Source: Musa acuminata AAA Group
Taxonomy: Eukaryota > Streptophyta > Magnoliopsida > Zingiberales > Musaceae
Direction of reading: 5' to 3'
NCBI RefSeq assembly: GCF_036884655.1
Contig: NC_088348.1
Coordinates: 22,495,501-22,559,500 of the forward strand
DNA length: 64,000 nt
Shown here in pieces: positions 22,790 to 37,700 of the stretch; within the stretch, counting starts at the first letter, position 1, and every line of letters starts with the position of its first letter. Position numbers and translations under genes: made by a program. Below the pieces are notes generated by a model. The model searched no databases and was not told the DNA's origin. It saw nothing but the letters and a program-made list of their open reading frames with translations.

Positions 22790-25700
22790 GTACGTGCTTT
22801 TATTCCAGCAGTAATCAAAAGAGGTTTTTGATTTGCATTTTTCGTCATGAACAGTCTTATTGTTGTATCATTCTTCTTTTTGCTTCTTCTTTATCATTCA
22901 ACTTGAAAAGTATGTTGCCACTAGCTACTCCTTGCCAAATCATGCCCTTTCCAAGTGCTTCCAGGTAATGTGCAGGACCAATGGCAAAGGAGAATTCTAC
23001 TTCAGAGTGTCATTCTTTCAGCTATGATCAGCAAAAAGATAGCAATTTTATTTGCCTTGATTTGACTAGTAGGCTACATTAGATGAAAATTGATATGAAA
23101 CTTTTTGGTTGGTTCCTAAACTTACTCTATGATGGTTTAGAATCACTTGTATTAGGAAGTACAATAGTAGTTAATCTTTATCTTCCATCTTTTATTTTAA
23201 ATATGAACAGTATATATCTTAGGACTTCAAAAATTTTAGCTAAACCTTGTCGCAACGGTTAGGAGAAACAAATCTCCTGATATCATATTCAAGGAAGCAA
23301 AAGAAATAACACTCAAACGAAGACAGAGATTGCGTGGTTTACCCAATCTAGGCTATGTCCATGGAGCCACTATAGATATTCACCGTAGGAAAAGAATTAT
23401 AAGTGCTTACAATTAGTCCTCACCAGCTTCACAAACTCTAGCCACTATTATTTTAGAGTCTCAGCAACTTCTACCGCTACTCCCATCACACACACATCCT
23501 TCTCAAGAGAGCTCCTCTCTATTTATAGTGTGCACACCAAGGAGAGATATCAAATGTAACCAACTAATCTAAATAGCCCCTAATTTATAGCCACAAATCA
23601 GAGAAGTGATTACAATCGTTTTTACCAAGTCAAGCGAGGACTTTTAACAATACTTTTGCCAAGTCAAAGATGACTTCTAATAATCTCCCACTTGAAGACT
23701 AATTTCAATCATGTCTTTATACTTGATTAATGCAGTAGCTCAGCATGCCCCTTACACGTGCAGGCCAACCGAAGCTGAATACAACTTTAGTTTATCAATG
23801 GTCATTGTCTTGGTCAGCATATCAGTAGGGTTCTGATTTCCTTGAATCTTCTCAAGCTTAAGAGCTTTGTCTTCTAGGAGTGACCGAGTGAAGCGATGCT
23901 TCATTGAGATATGCTATGTTCTAGTTTGAAAAGATAATTTTTTTTGCTAATTGAATGACACTCCAACTGTCTGAATACAGGATAATTTCCTTCTATTTCT
24001 TATCAAGTTCTTCCAATAATTATTGAAGCCAAATCATCTCCTTCATGGGTTTCAGATATCACGACATATTTAGTGGAGAAAGCAACAATTTTTTATGGTT
24101 GAGAAACTTATCTCATTGTCACGGACTTAGCTGGTTTTACCTAAGTCGTGCGGCACCCTTGCGTGTCTGTCCGTAAAGGACAGCCTCCCCAAAACTTCCC
24201 ATGGTCCCTTAGGACCTACACAAGAGAAAACGGGTTAGAGAAAGCACCTCACTCGGGATTCACAAGCAAATATTCCAGGAAACACTTCATAGACAATGCA
24301 AATTACAAACAGACTTTACAAGCTCTGAACAGTTGCACAACAAAGGGTCAAAATGGTCCACTACAGACCAAATATCTCTCACAAGTGTCCACATGACACA
24401 ACCTTTATTTACAAGCCTAAAGCGGCCACCAAACCCAACTAAAATAGGATTATTAAGCATTCGACTATTCCTTTATATGCTGTGCAAAGCATGAACATAC
24501 CAAAAGACACTGACATATATAAGATTAAACATAATGTTTAGAAGTTTGTCCATGACATCTCGCTTGTACCTCCAAGAGTATATGTAATGCTCTTTCGGTT
24601 GTCATTGTTTCCAATTAAGTCTATATCAATATTGTTAGGATTGAGTCGGCACTAAGAGGGAGTGAATTAGTGCAGCAAAAAAATTACGTCGGTTCAAAAA
24701 ATCTTTTCATACGATTAAAACCGATCTTGGAAAATGTTAACTTAAAAGCGTATGAGAGCGTAGTGAGAGTAAGAAATCAGTTTGTAATGTAAAGTAGATT
24801 GCAATAAAGGTAAATAATAAAACAGAAATACAAACCGATTTATAGTGGTTCGGTCATCATGACCTATATCTACTCTATCGATTCCTATTCCGTTGAGGCC
24901 ATCGGCATCCACTAACGATCTTTCTTCAATATGTGAAGATCAACCTCTTTCTTACAACTCTATTATCCTTACTCAGGAGGGAACCTTTACACCCCCACTT
25001 ATTCCTCTCTTAAACTACAATACACTAAGAGCTTTTAGAAGAGTTCTTATAAGATTACAATAGAGTTTTTCTTCTTTTTTGCTCTTAATTCTTGTGTGTC
25101 TTAATCAGGGATGAGAGGGGTATTTATAGGCCTCAAGTGGATTCAAACTTGGAGCCTAAAAATGTCTCATCCCCGGTTTTTGGGTACTGACGGTACCACC
25201 GCCTGTAGCACTAACACTAGGCAGTACCACTGCCCAGTCTGGCAGTGCCACAACCTAGAAGATTGTGTCTGGGCGGTACCACCGCCCAGACTGGTAGTAC
25301 CACCGCCTGACAGTGGGTGATACCACCGCCCCGTCTGGCGGTACCATCGCCTGATACAGTCTCGGATACTGTACCTCATAGACTGAGCTACCGATGGTAC
25401 CACATGTTGGGTCACTGTTTGGGCCTTTCACTTGACCCAACATAGCCCAAAATTGGGCCTAATTGGCCCCTAATTGAGTTGGCCCAATTCTAACCCAATT
25501 ATGTGCTAACTATGAATTTTAAGGCATACACTAAGCTAAATAAGTCCGGTACATCTAGGTTTCTTCCGGCGATCTTCCGGCGAACTTCCAACGATCTCTC
25601 GATAATGTTCCAATGGACTCCCGACAAGCTCCTGGACTTTACGACGATCTTCTTGGCGAGTTCCGACAAGCTTCTTTGGCAAACTCCTAGACTTCTTGGT

Positions 25701-28700
25701 CAATTCCGGTAGAACTTCTGATGAACTCTCGAACTCCCAACGAAATCTCGTTCTTGACTCCAAGACTTCATTTTGCTTTATGCTTTGATCGCTATCGTAG
25801 TTAATTCTACACACTTAAAACCTTCTTTGATCTAGATAATTATTACTAAGCTAATCAAATGTTGTTCGGCATGTCATTGGTTCATCGACGCCTCATTCGA
25901 TTCTTCGATGCATCGTCCTCTCTTGTGGCCTATTGCCCAATCGGTCAGTTAACCTCCCCAAATCCGATTTCCTTAGCGTAATTTTTGCTCTTCTTGGCCC
26001 GATACTTTATCCCATGGCCCGAGGCCTTCTGTCGATACGTCGACCAATCCTCTGGCTCAACGTCCAATCTTTTGACATGTTTTACTCCGGCCCAACATGA
26101 TTCTTCCTGCTTTAATTATCTCTTTCTGCTTTAATTGTCTCTCCCTGATCGAAGTTTCTTGTGCCACTCAAAATGCAGATTAGATAAACACTATCAATTG
26201 GTTTTATTATCAAAATCCGAGATTCACCAATCTCCCATTTTTTGATGATGACAACCGATTGATGATGGAGTTAACCTTAACTCCATATATCAATATGTCA
26301 TATTAATGGAACTCTTGAATTCAAAAATCCAAGCAACATATCATCATAAAATTATACATAATTAAAATATTCAAGTACATGATTATCATTATACCTTCTC
26401 CCCTTTCGTTATCAACAAAAAGGAGAAATGCAACTTTCAAGATTTAGAGATATAAGCTTGGAATTTAGCAAATTTCCTATCACTTTAGAATATGCAAGCT
26501 AGTGAGTTCTTTCTACTCTTTTGAGAAGTGCAATTTTTACTTCCTTTGCAATGTTCAAGTTAGCAATTCTAGCAAGTTTTACATTATGCAAGCTAGCAAA
26601 TTTTTACATAATTTTAGAAAATATAAGCTAGTAATATTTGAGATGTCTAAGAAAGCAACTTTTCTTTCTTGAAATATGCAAGTTAGCAATATTTGTGTCT
26701 CTTTTGAGATGAGCAACCTAGCATGTTTTTACATCTTCTTCAATTGTACAAGCTAGCAAATCTTTCTCTTTTGAGATATGCACACTAGTAATTCTTTCTC
26801 CTCCTTTGTCATTGGCAAAATGAGGGGAATAATAAAACAATGGTGTAATTTATTTTCCTTTATATCAATTTTCAAATTATGACAAAGTTAAAGTGTTATT
26901 CTTATTGCAATATGCTATAATTGAGATAAACCTTGAATTTAAATTGAATTCAAGTCAAAGCAATCTTAATCATGATTCACATCATATGCAATACATCATG
27001 ATAATAAAGTCATAAGTATTGCATGCATCATTCCAAATCATAGATATTTCACATCATGATGATATCAATTTATCAAATTATATTACATCCTACCATGCAT
27101 GATCGTAACTTCTCATTTGTATGTATCAACATAATATCATGAGTATTGCATAATTTCATATCATCATATGAAGGATAACAAGAAAAATTTGGTGATGAGA
27201 TATACTTCATGAATATAAAGGAATATCATCGTTTAAACCAGAAAAATAAATTTCATCATCAAAATCATCATAACAAAAAATATAACTCATTAAACATTGG
27301 GCTTCTTTAAATAAGAGATTTGATTTATCATTTTAATTTCAACGATAATACATTTTTCTTTTTATATGTTTCATTTTATGTACTTGATTTCATATAAGTA
27401 TGCTCAAGTTTTTCATATGAAAACCATCTATCTTATTTAAAACTGAAAAAGCAACTTTCATTACGACAAAGATCAGTAATCCATAAATCACAAGAATCAT
27501 TATGTATAATTTTAAAATATAAATTCATTAAGCATGTTCATTATGCATTATTAGATCATCAAGCATGGTTTTATTGAATATAAGGCATCTTTAATCAAAA
27601 TAAAAAAGCTATATGAAAATCATCAAAATACACATTATTGCTTCTTAAGAACATACATAAGATTAATCTTATTTGGTATACAAGCATTATATTTATATCT
27701 AATATTTTATTATATTTTCATAAAACATACAATTGTCATTATCATTTTGAAAATAACTAGCATGATCCCAATAATTTTTTTTTTATTTATTTTTAAATTT
27801 AAAAATAACTCATAAAAAGCATTATGTATTTTTGAAATAAAGTAAAGGGGTTTCGTTTGAGTTGTTTACCTCGTTGACGAAAGCTGTCAAAGCGCAGTTC
27901 GCCACATTGCCCTTGTTGGTATGCTCCTCGTCTTCGGATGTGCTCGATTTTTTCTTTGGCAACTTCTTATTCAGTTTAATATACTCATCTTTGGAGTGAC
28001 TCGGTTTTTTGCATTCATAGTAAGTAGATGTGTTCCTTTTAAGTTTGTTTTTATTCTTTGATTCTTGATTCATGAACTTTTTAAGCTTTGTTATGAGATG
28101 TTCAAGTTCATCATCACTTGAACTTTCGCTCGAGTGATCTTCTTTTATTCTAAGTGCAAAATCCTTCATATTCTTTGGAAGGTTGTTCTCAAGTTCGTCA
28201 TGTGCCATATAAGTCATTTCGTAGGTCATCAAAGACCTAATAAGTTCTTTGAGAGGAAAATTATTCAAATCCTTGGTCTCTTGAATAGCCGTTACTTTAG
28301 GATCCCAATTTTTAGAAAATGATCGTAAAACTTTATTAACAAGTTCAAGATTCGAAAAACATTTGCCAAGAGCTTTTAAGTCATTGACGACATCCGTAAA
28401 ATGAGTGTACATGTCAACAATGGTTTCACTTGGCTTCATTCGAAATAGTTCAAAATCATGCATTAAAAGATTGACTTTAGACTCTTTAACTCTTTTTGTG
28501 CCTTCATGAGTGATTTCGAGTATGTGTCAAATATCAAAAGTCGTTTCATAAATAGAAACACGATTAAATTCATTTTTATCTAAGGCACAAAATAAGACAT
28601 TCATAGCCTTAGCATTTAAAGAGAAAGTCTTCTTTTCCAAATTATTCCATTCGTTTATTGGTTTGGAAGACTTCTCAAAATCAAATTCAACTATATTTCA

Positions 28701-31700
28701 TAAATCGAGATTCAACAAAAACAAGAAAATTCTCATTCGAGTTTTCCAATATGTGTAGTTCATCCCATTGAACATGGGAGGACAAATGATAGAAAAGCCC
28801 TCTTGAAAGTCGAAAATAGTCATTTCTCTTTGGTGTTAAACCAAATATAAAATAACATGGCTCTGATACCAACTATTAGGATTGAGTTGGCACTAAGAAG
28901 GGGGAGTGAATTAGTGCTGCGGAAAAATTACGTCGGTTTAAAAAATCTTTTTATACGATTAAAATCGATCTCGAAAGATGTTAACTTGAAAGCGTATGAG
29001 AGCGTAGTGAGAGTAAGAAATCAGTTTGCAATGTAAAATAGATTGCAATAAAGATAAATAACAAAACAGAAATGCAAATCGATTTATAGTGGTTCGGTCA
29101 TCGTGACCTACATCCACTCCATCGATTCCTCTTCCATCGAGGCCACCAGCATCCACCAACGATTTTCTTCAACAGGCGAAGATCAACCTCCTTACAACTC
29201 TATTATCCTTTTGTAGGCTTGGGAGAGAACCTTTACACCCCAACTTACTACTCTCTTAAACTACACTAACACTTAGAGCTTTTAGAAGAGTTCTCACAAG
29301 AGTACAGCAGAGTTTTTCTTCTTTTTTACTCTTAATTATTGTGTGTGTTAACCAAGGATGAGAGGGGTAATTATAGGCCTCAAGTGGATTCAAACTTGGA
29401 GCCTAAAAATGTCTCATCCCCGGTTTTCAGGGTACTGGCGATGCCACTGCCTGTGCTGGGCGGTACCACCACTTGCAGCACCAACACTGGGCGGTATCAC
29501 CGCCCAATCTAGCGATACTATAACCTAACATAGTCTCGGAGACTATGTCTCGTAGACTAAGCCACTGACGGTACCACTTGTTGGGTCACTGTTTGGGCCT
29601 TTCACTTGGACCAACACAGCCCAAACTTGGGCCCAATTGGCCCCTAATTGAGTTAGCCTAATTTCAACCCAATTATGTGCTAACTACGAATTATAAGGCA
29701 TACACTAAGCTAAGTAAGTCTGGTAAGTCTAGGTTTCTTCTGGCGATCTTCCGACGATCTCTTGACAATGTTCCAATGGACTCTCAGCAAGCTCCTAGAC
29801 TTCACGACGATCTTCTTGGCGAGTTTCGACGAGCTTCTTTGGCAAGCTCATAGACTTCTCGGTCAATTCCGGTAGAACTTCCGACGAACTCTCGAACTCC
29901 CAAAGAAATCTCGTTCTTGACTCCGGGACTTCATTTTGCTTTATGCCTTGATCGCTATCGTAGTTAATCCTACACACTTAAAACCTACTTCGATCTAGAA
30001 AATTATTAATAAGCTAATCAAATGTTGTCCGGCATATCATTGGTTCATCGACGCCTCGTTCGATTCTTCGGTGCATCGTCCTCTCTTGTAGCCTATTGCC
30101 CAATCGGCCAGTTGACCTCCGCAATTTCTTGGCATAAATTTCGCTCTTCTTGGCTCGATGCTCGATCCCATGGCCCGAGGCCTTCTGTCGATACGTCGAC
30201 CGATCCTCCGGCTCGACTTCCAATCTTCTGACATGTTCCACTCCGGCCTAACATGATTCTTCCTTGCTTTAATTGTCTCTCCCTGATCGAAGCTTCCTGT
30301 GTCACTTATAACACAGATCAGATAAACACTATCAATTGGTTTCATCATCAAAATCCGAGATTCAACAAATATAACCTTCTAATGTCAGTTCACCTTTAAA
30401 ATAGAGTATCATCTGTGTGGTACCTTGTAGATATTTAAGGATCCATTTAATTGCTTTCCTAATGCATCTTGTCAAGGTTATTCATGTATCTACTCACCAC
30501 TCCCACTAGTTATGCGATGTCTAACCTAGTACAAACCATAGTAAATATCAAACTTCCAATAGTCGAGGCATAAGGAACTTTCTGCATATGTCCATGTTCT
30601 TCCTCAGTCTTCAGTGACTGTTCTTTTGAAAGTTTGAAATGGTCAACTAAAGGGCTGCTCATTGGCATTTTTCATGTTGAATCAAGATAATACTTTATTA
30701 ATCTAGTATGCTTATGATAGTCTATGTCGTAGCACTCAAATCTTTCATTGCAATTTTTTTTTTTGACAATTCTCACTTTAAATTTTTTATCTCTTGCATG
30801 TTTGAACTTGCAAACTTTTTTTTGACGGTTCTCACTTTACATTTTGTAAAACCATTGCTACTCGTGTAATCAAGGTCCGTCATACCGAAGCGTACCGCCC
30901 GTATCGAGCGGTACGTACCGGTCCAACAGGTTACCGGTACGCGAACCACCCGGTACTGTTACAGTGCTACATTACTATACTGTAGCACTGCTACAGTATG
31001 AAAAAAAAATAAAAAATTGTTCGGTACACCAGGGTGTACCGCTCGGAATGCCCTGATGTATCGCCCGGTACACCGGTACCATACCGTACCGAGCCCGAGT
31101 CGAAATGCCGGTATGATACAGTATAGCGAACGTTGCGTGTAATCATCCAACTTCTTGTATCACTACGTTGGAGTCCATTTCAGCTCGTACAAACTCTTCC
31201 TTAGCTTACACGCCATGCTTTCTTTGTCTACTATCATGAAGCCCTACGATTGTCTCATATAAATTTTTTCCTCCAAATCACCATAATGAAAACTTGTCTT
31301 TACATCTAACTATTCAACATGTAAATTCTCTACGACTATAATTTTCAATATTAATTAAATAGTTGTTAACTTCATTACTGGAAAGAAAATCTCAATGTAG
31401 TCTATGCATTCTTTGCTGAAATCCTTTAACCACCGATCTTGCTTTGTAACATTTACTTCCATCAAGTTTTTCTTTGATCGTATAACCTCACTTGTTAGGT
31501 AAAGATTTTTTTCTTTTAGGTAGTTCGGTGACTTCAGTCAACTCCCATGTCTGATTTGACATGAGTGAGTCCATCTTGTCTTTCATCGTAGACTCCAATT
31601 GATTGAATCTTCAATGTGAATTGCTTCGTTATAACATTCTAGTTCACCATTATTAGTCAGCAAAAAATAATACAAAAGAGGTGAATAACGTTTTATCGTT

Positions 31701-34700
31701 TAGGAATTCTTGAGGAATTTGAATGTCAGGAATAATGTTCTATCTAAATATTAGGAATTTGAGTTTTGACTTTATTTTAGAAGCATTTTAGGAGAGCTAT
31801 AAATACCCTACTTGAGCTTGGTTGATGGAGCATCAATTCCTGAGATTGTGAATTATTGTATCTCTCTCTTTGAGGATTATTTGAGTCTCCTTTCTCTTAA
31901 ATATCATTGTGATATTAAGTGTTACGAGTGAGGTTTCTCGTAAAAGAGTAAATGTGAAGGTTCTTTAAAAAACTTGAAAAAGGAGAAAGTTATAATAAGG
32001 ATAGTTGATCTTCATCTATTAGAAAAAAGATCAGTAATAAAAGTTGATGACATCAAGGGAAGGGAAATTAGGAGTAGACATAGGTCAATAAGACCAAACT
32101 ATTATAAATTGATTTGCATCCTTTCTCTTGCCTGTGACTTTTGCTTATGATCATTCACTTTACATGCTATTCTTACTCACTCTATAATTGGTTTTTCTCT
32201 ATCAAATTTTAATGTTAGTTTAAATTTACCAAAATACTAATTCATCCCCGTTCGTACCATTAAGATCCTAATAGTATCAGCATGTACAATGCCGACTTGA
32301 GCTAGGGGTGTCGTGGGTTATAATTGGTGTGCCAGTTTTTTATGTACACTTATGAGTATGGTACAAAATCATATTAATAGGCACAATACAAAATTGTGCT
32401 GCGTCAACAAGCTATTGGTACATGTTCTGTGCCACAAAACAACATTTGTTTTCTCTATTTAAGCAAAAAATATTTCCATTCAAGTTCATTCTTTTTATAG
32501 AAACAAGTCATAAACAGTATGGATACCTCATGTTGACAAATCTCATTCAGGTCCCAACAAATCCTACATAGGCATGACAATAACTGAATCAGTAAATTGC
32601 ATAAGAAGATTTAATTTCTTTTGTTTCAATTAATTAAACCAGAGAACCTACTGCATTAAATCTATTTTTTCTAAAATCTTTTTGTTTTCTAGGAAACTAT
32701 GCACATGCACAGTGAATGTAGCCTGGAGTATGAACCTATTGAAGTCACGGAGGCACCACCACATTGTCCTAACTTGAAAGGATATGGTAGAGAAACTAAA
32801 CAAAGAAGATGGTTCTCTGAACAAAGTATATTGAGGAATAGGCTGTTGATGTCATCAATTGTTCTGTATTGTATTTTTGGACTTCAAAGTACAGCTTATA
32901 CTGAGGTAATACTGTATATTTGATCACACAATTGTAGTACTTTTAATTGATGTCACATTTTCAGCATCTCATAGAGTTGCATTATTCTGTCTAAAAGTTC
33001 AACTGTCATGCTTATGTGAATAATGTCCTACCATTAGTATGGAGTTCATATGACCTTTGACTAGGATGTTCTTTCACTAGTAGTTGTATTTATGGAAATT
33101 TTTTTTGCTAATATTTGGTGATTTTGTGTTCTTTTAAAGAAAGTGCTGGTGCTTCCATTGAAATATAATTTTTTCCCTCCCTGCTTCACTTTTCTTTGGT
33201 TGTCATCATCCGTTTACAGATATTCTCTCTATGGGCTGTGAGCAATAAAAGTTATGGAGGACTTGGCTTTTCATCTCAGGAAGTTGGATCGGTGCTCGCA
33301 ATCTCGGGTACCTCAATTCTTAAAATTTTTTAGATGACTGATATATGAGGTTAAATAATTAAATATTAACTGCTCTGCAGCCTCTTGGTCAGAGAGAAAA
33401 GGACTTTTGCAGTGAAGGCTGTACAGATTTTACTTAAATTTTGATTGCCTCTTCTTATTTACATATACCATTGATTAGTACTTCTTTGTCTTATTGAAGT
33501 TCCCCTCGGTATCTATCTGATGTTGTCAACTTGGATAATTGCCTTCTGTTTGCGAAGACTCAGATGAAATTTGCAAAAGGAAGATATATGTATTATTTTA
33601 TCAACTATAAAGCTGCATATTGTTAACTGGATAATTAATGTAAATTTATATTCCACTGGTTAAACAAGATTACTGGACCATGAATACTTTCTTTTCAGAT
33701 CTAGTAGGCTGCTTAATCAGTCAAATAATAAAAAGCTGATTACGGTGCTAGCCAGATATGAGATAAAACTTGAATTATGTTGACCAAAGCCTGATCATTG
33801 CATTCCCATATGCACTTGATTTTGACTAGAGCCTCTTGAGATTGTACTGATTGCATGTCTTGGCTTCTTTGCCTATCAAATATAGTCTATCAGTTAAGCT
33901 GTGACATGAAGATGATCTCAATGAAGTTGACTGACTTTTTTTATGATAAATGAATTTAGTAGGCATGCCATGGACTTGGATACATGCATGACTGTTAGTA
34001 CTATTCTTTAAGCATCTTTTCTATCCATTTTGAAAGTTATCATTACAGAATCTGATGCTGCTTAACATTTGGTATTAGGTATCAGCCTTCTGGTTTATCA
34101 ATTAGTTTTTTTCCCATGTATTGCGAAACATCTGGGACCAATTAATTTCACCCGTGTGGTAGCGGTATGCTACGGACTTCTTTTTCCCCGTTTTCTATTC
34201 CTTTGATATTATGATCAATTTGCCTTTTCTTATGTGGATTCTATGCACTTGTTTGTAGGTGCTATTGATGCCATTGCTTGCAAGTTACCCATATATGGCA
34301 AAGCTATCTGGACTTGACTTGAAATTGACAGTAAATTGTGCATCTTTATTGAGGAGTATTTTCTCTGTGAGTACCAGTCTTAACTCAACCATTTTTATTG
34401 CTTGTAAAGTGGGTGAGTGTTTTTTATTGTGTTACTTGTGGCCAAAGCATCAAAAAGCTTATCAGACTTTGCACTGGCACATTTCTAACTGACTGTATGT
34501 TGGTTGCAGCTGTATATCAATTTGACCCATCTTCTTAATTGATCTTATTTCTCTCACATAGGATCTACCTTTGACCTTCAATATATCTGTCAAAATTAAG
34601 AACACACTGTATTCTGCAGCTTTATTAAAGATAAACAACCTTGGACCAAAGTGGTTATCTTTCATTTCCAGATTAAATTTGTGAAAAAAATTAAGTTATC

Positions 34701-37700
34701 AACCTCCATTGCTGCACAATTTATCTCCATAATAAGCATCAATATCCTCAATTGCATCTGGATATACAGTGCCGTTTGCATTCCCTTCTGTCGTGCAACA
34801 TTGAATGTGTGTGTAACTTCTTGGTGTTGATTCAGAACAATGGTTGAAAGTTGAAACTGTTTTTATTAGAAAGGTACATTGGTCCTGCCTGCTACTTATT
34901 AAGAAATGTTCTAATTTGCATCTGTTTGATGTACTCAGTCAACCATCACCATTGGATTGAATATTCTTATGAACAACGCTGTGGTAATTTCTAATATCTC
35001 TACTTGATTGATATGTATTATTTTGTGTTAATTTAGACAAAATGAACTGTGGAGAACATAATTATATTGACCAAAAAAACCTTATTGGCAGTCTCAACAT
35101 AAAAGAGGTGCTGCAAATGGGATGGCTGTGACTGCTCTATCCCTGTTTAAAGCTGTTGCTCCAGCAGGTGCAGGAACTTTGTAAGTATCCTATGTTTTTT
35201 GTAGTTCGGAGTCCTAAAATAAGGAATGCTTGCTTCCCTTGGTGTAGATAAGGAATGCTTACGCAATTGAGTCTCTTTGTTTTTATGCCTTTTAAACAGT
35301 TAAAGCCAGTCCTAGAAAAAATCTGGTATTGCCTCATGGTTCCATGTATTCATTGATTTTGAGTTACTGCTAAACCAATTTATGTTAGCCCTTGTAATGT
35401 CTTAAACATAGAAGTTCTCACAAAAATGTTTGTTAATGGCCTTTCTGGATGCACATTGACGTGGCTCTTGGGGACGAATAAAAGTAATTCGATCTATATT
35501 TATTTATTAGTAAACCTAAACAATTTTCATAAAAACATCTGGAAGTGTAATAGTTGACTTGTGTTTTGGAATTTGGAAAAGGTCAAATTTGTTGGTAGTT
35601 ATGATTGAGGAACATCCGTAGAAAGTTATGTTAGTTTGGCAAGTCCCATAGTCCCACATCGGAAAAATCAGACTTGTCGTCTCGCCTGGAAACTATAAAT
35701 AAGGGCCTGAGCTTTGATGTTAGACACACCACAAGAAGTACAGCAGGCATCACAAGAAAACCTACTTATGGTTTAAAGTCTTCTTGTTTAGGAAGCTGAA
35801 GGTGTTTTATGGCCTAGGAACATTTCCCAAGGCATTTGTAAGTGTCCCTCTTTTATAATAGTAATTTGCTCCTCTTTCTTCCGTGGATGTAGGTCAAAGT
35901 CATTTGACCGAACCACGTATATCTGGTGTTCTGGAGTTTTGTTTGTTCTTGTCGCTTTTATTATTTCCGCTTTATTGTCTTTGTTGTGTTGCCAAAATTA
36001 CCCTTTGGTAAATATCCTGGGGCTAGCTCTAACAAACTGGTATCAGAGCCTGGTTCTGGGATCTTTTGGCAAAGATGACAATAATAAAGATTGTTGTCGA
36101 GAAATTCGACAGAAATGTCAACTTCGGCATGTGGCAACTCAAGATGGAGGTCATTCTGGTTCAAGACGGAGTTGATTTGGCACTTCAGGGTGCTGAGAAC
36201 ATTCCAGATGGTACGTCAAAGGAAGATCTTGCGGGTATGGATAAGAAGGCCCGATCCAGCATCATTCTAAATCTCTCTGACGAGGTTTTACGGGAGGTAG
36301 CTACAGATACTACGGCTAAGAGCATGTGGGACAAGCTTAAAGCCTTGTACATGAAGAGGACAGTGGAGAATCGTCTCTACTTGAAGCAGAGACTATATAT
36401 GCTTCGGATGGCTGAAGGTACATCTATACTCTCGCATCTTGATAAGTTTGATTCTTTGGTTATGGATTTGGAGAATATAGATGCAAAAATTGATGATGAG
36501 GATAAGGCTTTGTTGCTCTTGTGTTCTCTTCCCCAATCTTTTAAGCATTTCCGTGATACTTTGATTTATGGAAAAGAAACAGTTTCTTATCAAGAAATTA
36601 AATCTGCACTGAAATCTAAGGAGCAGATAGACAAGAATATCACTGGGGAAAGTAGAGAGAATCAGGCTGAGGGTCTGGTTGTTAGGGGAAGAATGGATAA
36701 AAGAGAATTTGACAGTAGTAGATCTAAATCTAGATCTAAATCCAGACATAGAAATTTGGAATGCAGATATTGTCATAAAATGGGGCACATTAAATCTGAT
36801 TGCTTTAAATTGAAAAATAAATTAAAGCAAAAGAAAAAATTTGTTGAGAAAACTATTGAATCCGCTGAAGCTAGTGTAGCATCTGATGAGAATTTTGGAA
36901 ATATTTTCTTTGCTATTGATGACAGGACAAAGTCTAAAAATGAATGGATTTTAGATTCAGGTTGTTCTTATCACATGTGTCCCAATAGGGATTTGTTTTC
37001 CACATATGAATCTTGTAATGGTGGAATTGTTTTGATGGGCAATAATGCCGCATGTGATGTTGTTGGTAGAGGAACAATCCGAATTAAAATGCATGATGGT
37101 ATTGTGAGGACGCTCACTAATGTTAGACATGTTCCTGATTTGAAAAAGAATCTCATCTCTTTAGGCACCCTAGAGGCCCTTGGGTGTAAATACACAGCTG
37201 AAGGTGGAGTTATGAAAGTTTCTAGAAATGCCCTTGTTGTTATGAAAGCTTGTAGGTCTGGTAGCTTGTATATTCTGCAGGGAACTACTGTCACAGGTTC
37301 GGTTGCAGTTTCGTCATCATCATTGTCTGATTCTGACATCACCAAATTATGGCATATGCGTTTGGGTCATATGAGCGAAAAAGGTTTGAGCATATTGAGC
37401 AAAAGAGGTCTACTTTGCGGACAGAGTACTGGGCCACTGGACTTTTGTGAACACTGCATTTCTGGAAAGCAGAAAAGAGTCAGCTTCAATTCTCCGGCAG
37501 TTCACAAAACGAAAGGTACTCTTGACAATATTCATTCAGACCTTTGGGGTCCAGCTCAAGTTCAGTCTAAGGGTGGTGCTAGGTATATGTTGACTTTCAT
37601 TGATGATTATTCCAGGAATGTTTGGGTTTATTTTCTGAAGCATAAAAATGATGTTTTTCTAACCTTTAAACAATGGAAGGCTTTGATTGAGAAGCAAACA

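Larger units (their letters stand above)
24633..30367 (-). mobile_element. Gag-only Sirevirus (subfamily C), complete insertion
   Basis: 5735 bp, minus strand, flanked by a perfect 5-bp target duplication aatat (24628-24632 and 30368-30372). 3' LTR 24633-26229 (1597 bp), 5' LTR 28874-30367 (1494 bp), interior 2644 bp. PBS tctgatacca (28862-28871; rc TGGTATCAGA). The interior has only a gag remnant (27822-28823) followed by noncoding DNA with repeated gctagcaa and purine tracts; protease, integrase, RT and RNase H are absent. It inserted into the copia RNase H. Confidence 0.88.
23245..31640 (-). mobile_element. Degenerate copia element in ZIFL intron 9, split by three insertions
   Basis: Minus strand. 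3' LTR at about 23245-23683 next to purine tract gtgggaga (rc). RNase H C-terminus at 24105-23760 ([17 protein letters not shown]). RNase H core at 24630-24557 and from 30373 ([19 protein letters not shown] reads across the Sirevirus insertion). RNase H/RT linker at 30860-30373 ([30 protein letters not shown]). RT start at about 31600-31470 ([15 protein letters not shown]). It is interrupted by a 442-bp insert (24115-24556), a Sirevirus (24633-30367) and a MITE (30873-31135). Integrase, gag and the 5' LTR are lost. Frames are riddled with stops, so this is the oldest element of the intron. Confidence 0.82.

Noticed and set aside
30863..31145. SINE
   Set aside because: No Pol III A/B boxes or poly-A tail, and the ends are inverted-repeat-like; the MITE reading fits better.
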